Below, in pieces: positions 1 to 6,530 of a stretch of 10,381 bases of DNA. The first letter of the stretch is position 1, and each line of letters starts with the position of its first letter. The position numbers were made by a program, and so were the translations under genes. This DNA comes from Gammaproteobacteria bacterium (GTDB lineage Bacteria; Pseudomonadota; Gammaproteobacteria; Steroidobacterales; BM003): the NCBI GenBank assembly GCA_026193125.1, contig JAPHSC010000266.1:1-10381 (forward strand), given 5' to 3'. Below the pieces are notes generated by a model. It saw only the letters and a program-made list of their open reading frames with translations, was not told where the DNA came from and did no database searches.

Positions 1-4
1 GCCA

Positions 5-121
5 CCTGGCCGCTCCTCCAAAATCATTGCCGTCCAAAACGCAACGGCCTTTGGGCCGGAGGTCCGCTATCCCTGCCTGCCGGAGTAGACACCGGAGGCA
101 GGAAAATTCGGGAAGACCGAA
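5..121 (-). other. structured leader in front of a leftward gene outside the window
   Basis: Seen: three inverted repeats. They are TTCGG/CCGAA (107-111/117-121), CCTGCCT plus CCGG pairing with CCGG plus AGGCAGG (72-83/92-102, with one bulged base), and CGGCC/GGCCG around a four-base loop (45-58). On the minus strand a GGAGGA ribosome-binding-like sequence (19-14) sits eight bases before a GTG (5-3), so a leftward gene may begin at the window edge. The minus-strand CCTCC (62-58) could pair with the GGAGG of that site. Known riboswitch families were considered by eye and none was recognised. Only two complete codons would lie in the window, so no CDS is called. Confidence 0.3.
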
Positions 122-148
122 ATTATACCGTTATTCGAGCTGTGTCAC
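122..148 (-). promoter_or_regulatory. candidate sigma-70-type promoter, leftward
   Basis: Read on the minus strand there is a perfect TATAAT (127-122). Upstream of it lies GTGACA (148-143), which matches five of six bases of the -35 consensus. The spacer is 15 bp, shorter than the preferred 17, so this is only a candidate. It would drive a leftward transcript starting near 115. That transcript would run through the structured leader at 5-121 and out of the window. Confidence 0.3.
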
Positions 149-173
149 CCCGAAAGGCACACTAAGATAAAGC

Positions 174-202
174 TTGACCCGCCCCCGTTTCTCACCAATG
201 AT
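174..202 (+). promoter_or_regulatory. candidate promoter of the exported-protein gene
   Basis: TTGACC (174-179) and AATGAT (197-202) are separated by 17 bp. They match the sigma-70 consensus at five of six and four of six bases. The position, about 60 bp before the ATG at 264, suits the exported-protein gene. Confidence 0.35.
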
Positions 203-263
203 CAGCGCCGAATTTTCCAACGACTGCCAGAGACTATCTGGATAGTCCCCAGCGAGAGCCCGC

Positions 264-1079
264 ATGGACAGAATTGTTACTACTGCCTTGATGTTATTCA
301 CCAGCGCCACGCTGCAGGCTGGGATAAGTGTTGATATAGAGTCTCGCGGCAGTGGCGTTGGTACCGACGATGGTCGTTTCAGCGGTCAAATGCTAATTGA
401 CCAAAACAGATTGCGCATGGACCTGGATCCTGCACGCAGCCTGATATTTCTGGCAGCCGGCCCCAGCGTGATATTGATTAACCACACTGACCACTGGTTC
501 ACGGAGCTGGATAAGGAATCAGCCGATGCTATCGCCTCCAGCATAGATCCGGTTGTCAGCCAGTTGCGCGAACAACTGGCTAACCTGCCCAAGGAGCAGC
601 GGGAATGGCTGACCGAAATGCTGGGCGGTACGCTTGATCTGTCAGAAAAACCGGCCGGTGAAACCATGAGACTGGTGGAAACCGGTCAACTTGGCAAAGC
701 GCCAAACGGCCAGGAATGCCGCTGGCTGCGTGTGTTTAAGCAGGACAAGCTGGTGCAAGAGAACTGTGTCGGCCCTAGCTCCGGAATGGTCGGCGGAAAG
801 GAACTTGAAGCCATCCTCAGAACAGCAGCAATATTCTACAAGGACGTTGTTGGCAGTCTGGACAGTAGCGGTATCCTGCCGATCCCCGATAGCCCGGTAC
901 CCGAAATGGTACCGCCTGGCGCCTTGTCATTAATAAGTCGGTTCTATCTGGACGGCGAAATATTGACCGACACTCGCATAATGGGAAGTCGCGAGCTGGA
1001 GATTGAAGAACAGGCGTTCCAGGCGCCCGAGGACTATGCCCGCCGTGAACCCGGACCGGGGCTGGCTATTCCCAATTAA
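264..1079 (+). CDS. exported protein of unknown function, DUF4412-like
   Basis: This 271-residue protein starts with a short signal peptide: a basic Arg3, a hydrophobic stretch at about 5-15, and a likely signal peptidase I site after LQA at 17-19. The mature part is periplasmic or outer-membrane associated. Residues about 20-90 have an alternating strand pattern: a GRFSGQMLID strand, then NRLRMDLD, then SVILINH, then a HWFTELDK segment. This resembles the 'remake, record, compare' layout of DUF4412 proteins, which have a LolA-like fold, but that assignment is by eye and tentative. Two cysteines (in QECRW and ENCVG) could form a disulphide. A GCGAGAG ribosome-binding-like sequence precedes the ATG by six bases. 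The gene appears monocistronic; it faces the small RNA and its terminator. No catalytic motif was seen and the function is unknown. Confidence 0.8.
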   Translation: MDRIVTTALMLFTSATLQAGISVDIESRGSGVGTDDGRFSGQMLIDQNRLRMDLDPARSLIFLAAGPSVILINHTDHWFTELDKESADAIASSIDPVVSQLREQLANLPKEQREWLTEMLGGTLDLSEKPAGETMRLVETGQLGKAPNGQECRWLRVFKQDKLVQENCVGPSSGMVGGKELEAILRTAAIFYKDVVGSLDSSGILPIPDSPVPEMVPPGALSLISRFYLDGEILTDTRIMGSRELEIEEQAFQAPEDYARREPGPGLAIPN

Positions 1080-1117
1080 AAAAAGCGCCGCAGACCTGGG
1101 GGCGGGCACTGCGGCGC
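1077..1117 (-). terminator. strong intrinsic terminator, leftward
   Basis: GCGCCGCAG (1085-1093) pairs perfectly with CTGCGGCGC (1109-1117) around a 15-base loop. Read leftward the hairpin runs straight into seven T residues (1084-1078). Read rightward no T-tract follows, so it acts on minus-strand transcripts. The T-tract overlaps the TAA stop of the plus-strand gene ending at 1079. It can end both the candidate small RNA and read-through from the DoxX gene. Confidence 0.85.
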
Positions 1118-1207
1118 AGGGTTCGAATGGCACAAGAAGATTCAAAACCATTCAATCAGGAGAGTCTTGATACAGCAGCAGGGGGAGGCCGCTAATCCGG
1201 ACTTGAC
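1077..1207 (-). ncRNA. candidate sigma-54-dependent small RNA, about 130 nt
   Basis: Inferred from a consensus -24/-12 promoter at 1216-1233 (minus) and the terminator at 1077-1117. The start near 1207 is about 12 bases downstream of the -12 GC. The RNA has two pyrimidine-rich stretches: CCUCCCCC (1188-1181) and CUCUCCU (1164-1158). Both are complementary to Shine-Dalgarno-type sequences. A GAAUGG/CCAUUC stem (1153-1148 with 1130-1125) precedes the terminator hairpin. The only ATG-started reading frame in it (from 1151) has no ribosome-binding site and would run through the terminator, so it is judged non-coding. By known parallel, Qrr, GlmY and CrcZ are sigma-54-dependent small RNAs, but I see no sequence resemblance to them. 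Expression is not demonstrated. Confidence 0.55.
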
Positions 1208-1215
1208 TAATAGCA

Positions 1216-1233
1216 ATGCAACCTCCGTGCCAG
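1216..1233 (-). promoter_or_regulatory. consensus sigma-54 (-24/-12) promoter
   Basis: On the minus strand CTGGCACG (1233-1226), four bases GAGG, then TTGCA (1221-1217) match the sigma-54 consensus at every conserved position. The GG and GC doublets are separated by the required 10 bp. Transcription points left towards the terminator at 1077-1117. With 12 fixed bases, the chance expectation for both strands of this window is about 0.001, assuming equal base frequencies. Confidence 0.75.
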
Positions 1234-1297
1234 TAGAAATAACTCTTTGTTTTTCATGCATCCGGCCAACACATCCCCATAAAGCCGCAGTCCTGCC

Positions 1298-1346
1298 GGG
1301 TCACCTGCTGACCCACAGCGTCACCTTTTGTCGGCAAAATAAGACG
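1298..1346. promoter_or_regulatory. candidate enhancer sites for a sigma-54 activator
   Basis: Two dyads lie upstream of the sigma-54 promoter. GGGTCA-N5-TGACCC (1298-1314) is a perfect inverted repeat centred about 99 bp upstream of the predicted start. TGTC-N10-GACG (1329-1346) is centred about 130 bp upstream and differs by one base from the TGTC-N10-GACA sites known for GlrR at glmY. Both distances are typical for bacterial enhancer-binding proteins. Which activator binds is unknown. Confidence 0.4.
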
Positions 1347-1389
1347 CAGAAAGACACCGGAGTGCCTTACTCAGGATCGACGGGAAGCT

Positions 1390-1749
1390 TCAGCGCGGAG
1401 TGCGCCTCCACCAGGCGGCTGCGATCAACAAGACACCGAATGCGAGCACTTGTTGCAGTGCTTGCCACTCTGCAAAGCGCAAGTGGGTGACCACCGCACC
1501 GCAAACAACCACGGCCAGCAATATGAAACCCCAGCGCATCGTGTATCGATGCCAAATGGCCAGCGCCCCGAGGACTTCCAGGACGCCGACAAAGTACTGC
1601 ATCCATTTCGGATATCCCCAGACGGCAAATTCTATTGCCGGAATTTCCGCATCCAGCAGCTTTGGAATACCGGAACTCAGGAAGCCGAGAGTAAGCAAGG
1701 CGCTCATGACAAGACCCGCCAGAGTAGTCCAGTGCTGTCTGAAATCCAT
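1390..1749 (-). CDS. small DoxX-family membrane protein
   Basis: This 119-residue protein has four hydrophobic segments, at about 9-27, 50-66, 71-89 and 98-114, and ends in a basic RRTPR tail. Typical DoxX/DoxX_2 marks are present: SGIPKLL after the first segment, YPKW before the second, LEVLGALAIW in the second, and VVTHLRF after the third. It is an inner-membrane protein. The family has loose links to quinone or thiol redox reactions, but no specific reaction can be assigned here. GGAG lies seven bases before the ATG and decides the start. The gene stands alone on its strand. Its transcript would continue about 270 bases through the small-RNA region to the terminator at 1077-1117. Confidence 0.85.
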   Translation of the reverse strand: MDFRQHWTTLAGLVMSALLTLGFLSSGIPKLLDAEIPAIEFAVWGYPKWMQYFVGVLEVLGALAIWHRYTMRWGFILLAVVVCGAVVTHLRFAEWQALQQVLAFGVLLIAAAWWRRTPR

Positions 1750-2024
1750 TGTGAGGCTCCGTCAATTGCGCTACAAAAGGCCTTAGGCCCGATCCAGATT
1801 AACAGGCCAGAGCTGGAAAATTCGAGTATCGGCCGAAAACTGGTGTATATTAATTTTTCCGGGGTAGAGAAGAACAATAAACAGCTATTATTCAGCAAGT
1901 TGAGCGATAAGACTGGCCCCAAGACAGTTTGGCAATTATGCGTAATGTTCAATTCAGCCACAAGCCGCAATAATTTTCCGTCCTCTGTTCGAGGTTCGGC
2001 CCGAAAGACTGGCGAGGCTCCAGT
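1750..2024. other. intergenic region between divergent DoxX and c-di-GMP genes
   Basis: These 275 bases are AT-richer than the flanking genes and must hold both divergent promoters. A TATATTAAT box (1846-1854, plus) could be a -10 for the downstream gene, but no convincing -35 is paired with it. A TTGGCA at 1929-1934 also lacks a good partner. No reliable coding region, strong terminator or known RNA was seen. Confidence 0.4.
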
Positions 2025-4505
2025 GTGAAATTCAAACGCCTTAGCCATCTATATCTTGCCGTGGCCCTGGGCCTGAGCCTGAGCTTTGGAGGCTTGTTGG
2101 GCGGCGGACTATTGCTGGCCTACTACCATGCCTCTGCCCACCTGGGGCAGTTGGCGAAAGAGAGCCTGCTTGAGCAAAGCATGCAACTCACCCGAGAGCA
2201 GCAAGTAATCCAGGCCACTTTCATCGCTGACCAACTCTCCGTAATCGATTCCCCGGAAGGCGTATCAAGCTCGCTCGGCCTCTTGTTGCAGCAACACGGT
2301 AGAAACCAGATTTTGCGCCTGGAGCTCTATGATGCATCAGGCGTGCTCCAGGGGTCGGCAGGCCTCGCCTCGGAAGAACTCCCGAATCCCGACAATGAAC
2401 AGGCGGCACTCAAGCAGGTCGACGCGACGGACACCATCTCTGTGCCCCTGTCCCGGGCGAGCGCACCGGGCGGCTGGCTAGTCGCCTATCTGGCTGATCC
2501 TGCCATTTCGGCAAATGCCGGCATGGCTGCAGTGGACGCAGAGGTGAGCAAGGGTTGGAGCCAGGCATTCGTCACACTTTCCCTGAATCTGATGGTGGTC
2601 CTTCTGCTGTGTATAGGGGCAGTGTGGATCCTGACCCGCAATTTGATCCCGCCAATTCGTGCTATGGGCAGATTTGCCGACAATGTGGGCAAGGGCGACC
2701 TGGAATCTCCACTTGATATCAGCCGGCCGGACGAAATCGGCGCCTTGGCTGATGCTCTGCGTGGCATGCGGGAAACGCTGAACCAAACCACCATCAGCCG
2801 TGACTACCTGGACCGCGTGCTCAACAGCATGAAAGATGCCGTGCTGGTTACCTCGGCCGACGGCGTGATCAATCGATGCAACACGGGCGCATGCGAAATG
2901 CTGGAATACGCTCAGTCCGCGTTGACGGGAATGCACATACGCGAGTTATTCGCAGAACGGGCGCGCTCGGATTTCTCCATGGACTTGCTCTCGGCCCGTT
3001 CAGGAGAATCCACTTTCCTGGCAGCCAGTGGGTGCGAGATCCCTGTTTCCCTGTCTGGATCAGCTATTTCATCTGATAACGCGCAGGACCAGGGCTATAT
3101 CCTTGTCGCCAGAAATATCAGCGATCAGAAGCGCGCCGAAAAGCGCATACGTTACCTCGCGCGTTACGATGCCCTGACCCGGGTTCCCAACCGCATGCAA
3201 TTTCAACACCTGATGCAACGCAGCCTGTCCCGCGCTCGCCGTGCGCACGAGTGTGTCGCCCTGTTGTCGGTAGACCTGGACCGTTTCAAGGAAATCAACG
3301 ATCGTTTTGGCCACCTCTCTGGAGATCGAAGTCTGGAAACCGTGGCCGAGCGAATTACCCGCGAATTGCCGGAGGACACGGTGGTGGGTCGCCTGGCCGG
3401 GGATGAGTTCGGGATTCTGCTGGAGGGACTTGGCAGCGAATCGGCTGGCCGCGACCAGGCCAGCGCGCTGGCGCGCATGCTGCTGGCCGAAATCGCACGA
3501 CCCTTTCATTTCCAGCAAAGAGAAATTGATCTTTCCGGCAGCCTTGGTATCGCCATGTTTCCCGATGATGCCGGCAACGTCATTGACATGATTCGCAATG
3601 CAGATGCCGCCATGCAAAATGCCAAAAAGCAGGGTGGCAACACTTTCGCCTTCTATCAGCCCGAGATGAATGCGGATTCCGCCGAGCAGCTCATGCTCAA
3701 GGCAAAATTGCGACGCGCGCTGGCGCGCGAGGAATTCGTACTTCGTTACCAGCCAAAACTGGATGTCAATGATGGACGCATCGTGGGCGCCGAGGCCCTG
3801 ATGCGCTGGCAGTTGCCGGGCCATGGAGAAGTATCGCCCGGATATTTCATCCCGATGGCCGAAGAAAGCAGCCTGATAATCGCGATGGGCGACTGGGTCC
3901 TCAACCAGGTTTGTGAGGACTTTCAGACCTGGAGGGCCGAGCTCACACACCCGGGGCGCATTGCAGTCAACCTTTCATTGCGCCAGCTGCAGCAGAAAGA
4001 TCTGGCCAAGCGGGTTGAGGCAATTTTCCGTACCCATGGTGTCTCGCCCACCTGCTTCGAATTCGAAATCACAGAGTCCACACTGATGGACAACCCGGAT
4101 GCCTCCTTACGCATACTTAACGAGCTGTATAGTATGGGTATTCACCTTTCCATCGACGACTTTGGCACCGGCTATTCCTCGCTGAGCGCGCTACAGCAAT
4201 TCCCAATCAGCACGCTGAAAATTGACCAGTCTTTCGTGCGCGATGCGAACGTGAATCAGGATGATGCAACCATCGTCAGCACGATCATTGAAATGGGCAG
4301 GAGCTTACGCATGGACGTCGTGGCAGAGGGCGTAGAAAATGAGGAGCAACTTAGCCTGCTGCGCGCCAAGAAATGCCATTTCGTGCAGGGTCACTTGCTG
4401 GGACCGCCCATGAGCGCCGAGGCCTACCTGGGATTATTGAAGGCGGAGTTGCAAGGGAAGAAGCTGCACGGCGAACTGTTTCGGAACGCCCGGGTACCCG
4501 CCTAG
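2025..4505 (+). CDS. membrane-bound HAMP-PAS-GGDEF-EAL c-di-GMP enzyme
   Basis: This 826-residue inner-membrane protein has TM1 (about 9-33), a periplasmic sensor region (34-182), TM2 (183-204), HAMP (205-257), PAS (about 260-372), GGDEF (about 376-545) and EAL (about 555-810). The GGDEF domain keeps DLDRFKEIND (417-426), but the signature is AGDEF (458-462), a tolerated variant. The RxxD inhibitory site upstream is replaced by PEDT, so product inhibition there is unlikely. The EAL domain looks catalytically complete: E590 in AEALMRW, N649 in VNLSLRQ, the ITES segment, D711-D712 in DDFGTGYSS, KIDQSF and E768 in AEGVE. It is therefore a probable c-di-GMP phosphodiesterase that may also have cyclase activity. 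The start is a GTG with GAGG seven bases upstream. The gene ends on a CTAG shared with the convergent PGI gene. The periplasmic ligand is unknown. Confidence 0.93.
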   Translation: MKFKRLSHLYLAVALGLSLSFGGLLGGGLLLAYYHASAHLGQLAKESLLEQSMQLTREQQVIQATFIADQLSVIDSPEGVSSSLGLLLQQHGRNQILRLELYDASGVLQGSAGLASEELPNPDNEQAALKQVDATDTISVPLSRASAPGGWLVAYLADPAISANAGMAAVDAEVSKGWSQAFVTLSLNLMVVLLLCIGAVWILTRNLIPPIRAMGRFADNVGKGDLESPLDISRPDEIGALADALRGMRETLNQTTISRDYLDRVLNSMKDAVLVTSADGVINRCNTGACEMLEYAQSALTGMHIRELFAERARSDFSMDLLSARSGESTFLAASGCEIPVSLSGSAISSDNAQDQGYILVARNISDQKRAEKRIRYLARYDALTRVPNRMQFQHLMQRSLSRARRAHECVALLSVDLDRFKEINDRFGHLSGDRSLETVAERITRELPEDTVVGRLAGDEFGILLEGLGSESAGRDQASALARMLLAEIARPFHFQQREIDLSGSLGIAMFPDDAGNVIDMIRNADAAMQNAKKQGGNTFAFYQPEMNADSAEQLMLKAKLRRALAREEFVLRYQPKLDVNDGRIVGAEALMRWQLPGHGEVSPGYFIPMAEESSLIIAMGDWVLNQVCEDFQTWRAELTHPGRIAVNLSLRQLQQKDLAKRVEAIFRTHGVSPTCFEFEITESTLMDNPDASLRILNELYSMGIHLSIDDFGTGYSSLSALQQFPISTLKIDQSFVRDANVNQDDATIVSTIIEMGRSLRMDVVAEGVENEEQLSLLRAKKCHFVQGHLLGPPMSAEAYLGLLKAELQGKKLHGELFRNARVPA

Positions 4506-6109
4506 ATTATTGCGGCCCGAATACCCGCAAGCGCGCCCGGCTCCCCGCTAAGCTGGACTCTCCCGTTGGCTGACAACCGGCGTAGGAGGCAATACACTTC
4601 CTCTTCCCTGCCTGACCCACCAAGCTTATCAGCCAGCTCTCGAATGCTCATTCGGGAATCGGCCTGTGACAAAATATGCAGCAGTTGTACTTGCATGGCC
4701 AGGACTTCTTCGGCGGCTTTTTTGCCAGCTTCGACACCGGGCTGGTGGTAGGCGTTTACGTCAATCATGGTCGCATAAAATCCGACCGCCCTTTCGTACA
4801 GGGCTATCAGCGCGCCCAGTGAGCGCGCGTTCAGTGCATCCAGCGTCAGTACCAGGCTCTGGCGACCGGATTCGTTCAGGGCGCTGCGGGTCCCACGCAG
4901 AAATCCGTACAGGTAGTCGCCTGTGTTGATACCCGGTTTCACCTCCAAGGGCTCACTCACGCCATCGTTCAGCACTTCAATGAACGTGACGAAGAAGTCC
5001 GCCGGGCCGTCACGCAGTTGCTGGACATAGGCATGCTGATCGGTTGAGCCCTTGTTTCCGTATACAGTAAGTCCCTGGTGAACGACGACGCCCTGACGGT
5101 TGAGAGCCTTGCCCAGCGACTCCATCACCAGCTGCTGCAAATAGCGACTGAACAGCCCTAGCCTGTCGCGGTAGGGCAATATCACCATATTGCGTTCAGC
5201 GTGACCATTGCCGGCCCGGTGCCAGGCAAGAGCAAGCAACAGGGCCGGATTTTCCGCAAGCGTGGCCACCCGGGTCTGGGAGTCCATCTCCGCTGCACCC
5301 TGCAGCATCGAGTTCACATCTATACCCTGCAATGCTGCCGGCAGCAGGCCCACCGCCGAGAACAACGATGTGCGTCCACCAATCCAGTCGTACATAGGTA
5401 GTATATCCAGCCATCCTTCCTGTCTGGCGAGCTTCTCAAGCGCGCTATTGATTCCCGTAACAGCCACCGCTTGTGAAGAAAAATCCAGGCCGGCACCTGC
5501 GAATCTCGCACGCACTTCCAGCATTCCATTGCGTGTTTCTGCGGTTCCACCGGACTTGCTTATCACGACCACGAGGGTCTGGGCCAACTCCTCACCCAGG
5601 CCTTCCAGCACCCTGTGAATGCCCTCTGCGTCGGTGTTGTCCAGGAAGGCGATGGGCATCGATGCCACGCTCGACAGTGCATCGGATACGAATTGTGGTC
5701 CCAGGGCCGAGCCGCCAATACCCACCAGCAACACCCGCGCAAACGGCTTTCCCGAAGGAGCCTTGCGCTCACTCGACAGGATCTGGCTTGCGAATTCAGT
5801 TACATGAGCCAAGTCCCTGCGAATCGCCTGCCCGAGCGCCGGGTCTGGCGCAATGTTCGGGGCTCTCAACCAATAATGTCCAACCATGCGCTGCTCGTCG
5901 ATATTGGCGATCGCGCCGCGCTCAAGTTCGGCCATTTCGGCCAATGCCTGTGTGACCGAGGGTTGCATTGACGCCAACCATGAATCGTCCATGCCCATGC
6001 CAGAAAAATCGAGCGATACGCCAATCTGCGGGAAGCGATAAAGACGCTCTGAAAAACTCTGCCAATCCATATTTCTATGCTCTTTTTGTTGTCGCCATGG
6101 GGATGTCAT
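4502..6109 (-). CDS. pgi: glucose-6-phosphate isomerase
   Basis: This cytoplasmic enzyme interconverts glucose 6-phosphate and fructose 6-phosphate in glycolysis and gluconeogenesis. Family marks are clear: VGIGGSALGPQ in the first sugar-isomerase domain, VISKSGGTAET for phosphate binding, DWIGGRTSLFSAVGLLP, catalytic-glutamate segment VMESLGK (E330), histidine segment STDQHAY (H359) and GVEAGKK (K463). Numbering is from the 6109 start. GGRTS replaces the usual GGR[FY]S and, with MESLGK, recalls PGIs of the cyanobacterial type as I remember them. The last ~60 residues look like a winged-helix-like appendage. Two starts are possible. The ATG at 6109 has GAGGA seven bases upstream. The ATG at 6070 (522 residues) has AAAGAG nine bases upstream, and its MDWQSF beginning fits homologues better. 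The gene is convergent with, and overlaps, the c-di-GMP gene by four bases. Confidence 0.95.
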   Translation of the reverse strand: MTSPWRQQKEHRNMDWQSFSERLYRFPQIGVSLDFSGMGMDDSWLASMQPSVTQALAEMAELERGAIANIDEQRMVGHYWLRAPNIAPDPALGQAIRRDLAHVTEFASQILSSERKAPSGKPFARVLLVGIGGSALGPQFVSDALSSVASMPIAFLDNTDAEGIHRVLEGLGEELAQTLVVVISKSGGTAETRNGMLEVRARFAGAGLDFSSQAVAVTGINSALEKLARQEGWLDILPMYDWIGGRTSLFSAVGLLPAALQGIDVNSMLQGAAEMDSQTRVATLAENPALLLALAWHRAGNGHAERNMVILPYRDRLGLFSRYLQQLVMESLGKALNRQGVVVHQGLTVYGNKGSTDQHAYVQQLRDGPADFFVTFIEVLNDGVSEPLEVKPGINTGDYLYGFLRGTRSALNESGRQSLVLTLDALNARSLGALIALYERAVGFYATMIDVNAYHQPGVEAGKKAAEEVLAMQVQLLHILSQADSRMSIRELADKLGGSGREEEVYCLLRRLSANGRVQLSGEPGALAGIRAAII

Positions 6110-6185
6110 GGCAGCGTCCTCGTGCCGGCATTATCGCAGCAGGCCGTTTGGCTGCTCTGCGCCTGTCAGTGAAGCCGATAATACG

Positions 6186-6234
6186 CCCCCTTTCCCCGGC
6201 ATGCGAAAGGGGGGGCGAATACTTTCGCCCCCCC
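6186..6234 (-). terminator. GC-rich double hairpin ending the psp operon
   Basis: GGGGGGGCGAA (6209-6219) pairs with TTCGCCCCCCC (6224-6234), giving 11 bp around a four-base loop. Read leftward it is followed by only three T residues. A second stem, CCCCCTTTC (6186-6194) with GAAAGGGGG (6205-6213), uses part of the same G-tract, so the two hairpins exclude each other. The element lies 35 bases after the last psp-operon stop and before the pgi start, so it probably ends psp transcription, perhaps incompletely. Confidence 0.6.
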
Positions 6235-6268
6235 TCTATACACAAACCCTTATGAAAATAAGCTGCGC

Positions 6269-6490
6269 TTACAAGTCCCGGAACTTTTCCCGTAACTCGA
6301 AATTACGGTCGGTCACAATCTTTTCCAGAGTCCTGACTCTTTCTTCAAGAGAATCGAGTTGGGCAAGCCTGGACTGGAGCTCATCAGTGCTCTCGCCACC
6401 CATGCTGCCGCGGTTCTTGATGTAGTTGTTGGCAACTCCGGCGACAAGGCTCAACAGAACGATCAACACGACCATTTCAAAAGGATTCAT
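6269..6490 (-). CDS. small PspB-like membrane protein with a PspC-type tail
   Basis: This 73-residue protein has one hydrophobic segment (about 6-23), a short basic turn (YIKNR), and a charged helical region likely to form a coiled coil (about 38-60). The layout is that of PspB, and ERVRTLEKIV lines up with SRINSLETIL of the PspB encoded upstream. Its end, however, matches the end of full-length PspC: TDRNFELREKFRDL here against TSKRFNLDREFRDL in the PspC at 6531-6929. It is not PspG. The ATG at 6490 has GAGGA eight bases upstream. The in-frame GTG at 6496 has that same site only two bases away and is less likely. It is last in the psp operon, 40 bases after the full pspC. A role in sensing or PspA binding is inferred. 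Confidence 0.8.
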   Translation of the reverse strand: MNPFEMVVLIVLLSLVAGVANNYIKNRGSMGGESTDELQSRLAQLDSLEERVRTLEKIVTDRNFELREKFRDL

Positions 6491-6530
6491 TGGCACCGTC
6501 CTCGCACGCTATTGCTTGAATTGTTCAGCT

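Noticed and set aside
1116..1130. GGTTCGAAT resembling a tRNA T-loop
   Set aside because: The flanking bases do not form a T stem, and no acceptor, anticodon stem or CCA end was found.
930..1151. A 73-codon minus-strand frame running from the small-RNA region into the exported-protein gene
   Set aside because: It has no ribosome-binding site, crosses the strong terminator, and is antisense to the exported-protein gene for most of its length.
1167..1490. A 107-codon plus-strand reading frame beginning TTG after AGGAGAG
   Set aside because: The spacing from AGGAGAG to TTG is only two bases, the protein has no recognisable pattern, and it overlaps both the small-RNA promoter and the DoxX gene antisense.
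3069..3950. A 293-codon open frame antisense to the c-di-GMP gene
   Set aside because: It lies wholly opposite conserved GGDEF and EAL codons and has no recognisable domain; a shadow of the real gene.
5205..5222. Minus-strand TGGCAC followed by a correctly spaced GC inside pgi
   Set aside because: The -12 box is CGGCA, and the site lies in the middle of a conserved coding region; a chance match.
6490..6506. Plus-strand TTGGCAC with GC 10 bp after GG, like a sigma-54 promoter
   Set aside because: The -12 box is TCGCA, a weaker match, and it points antisense into the psp operon with no gene or terminator arranged to use it.
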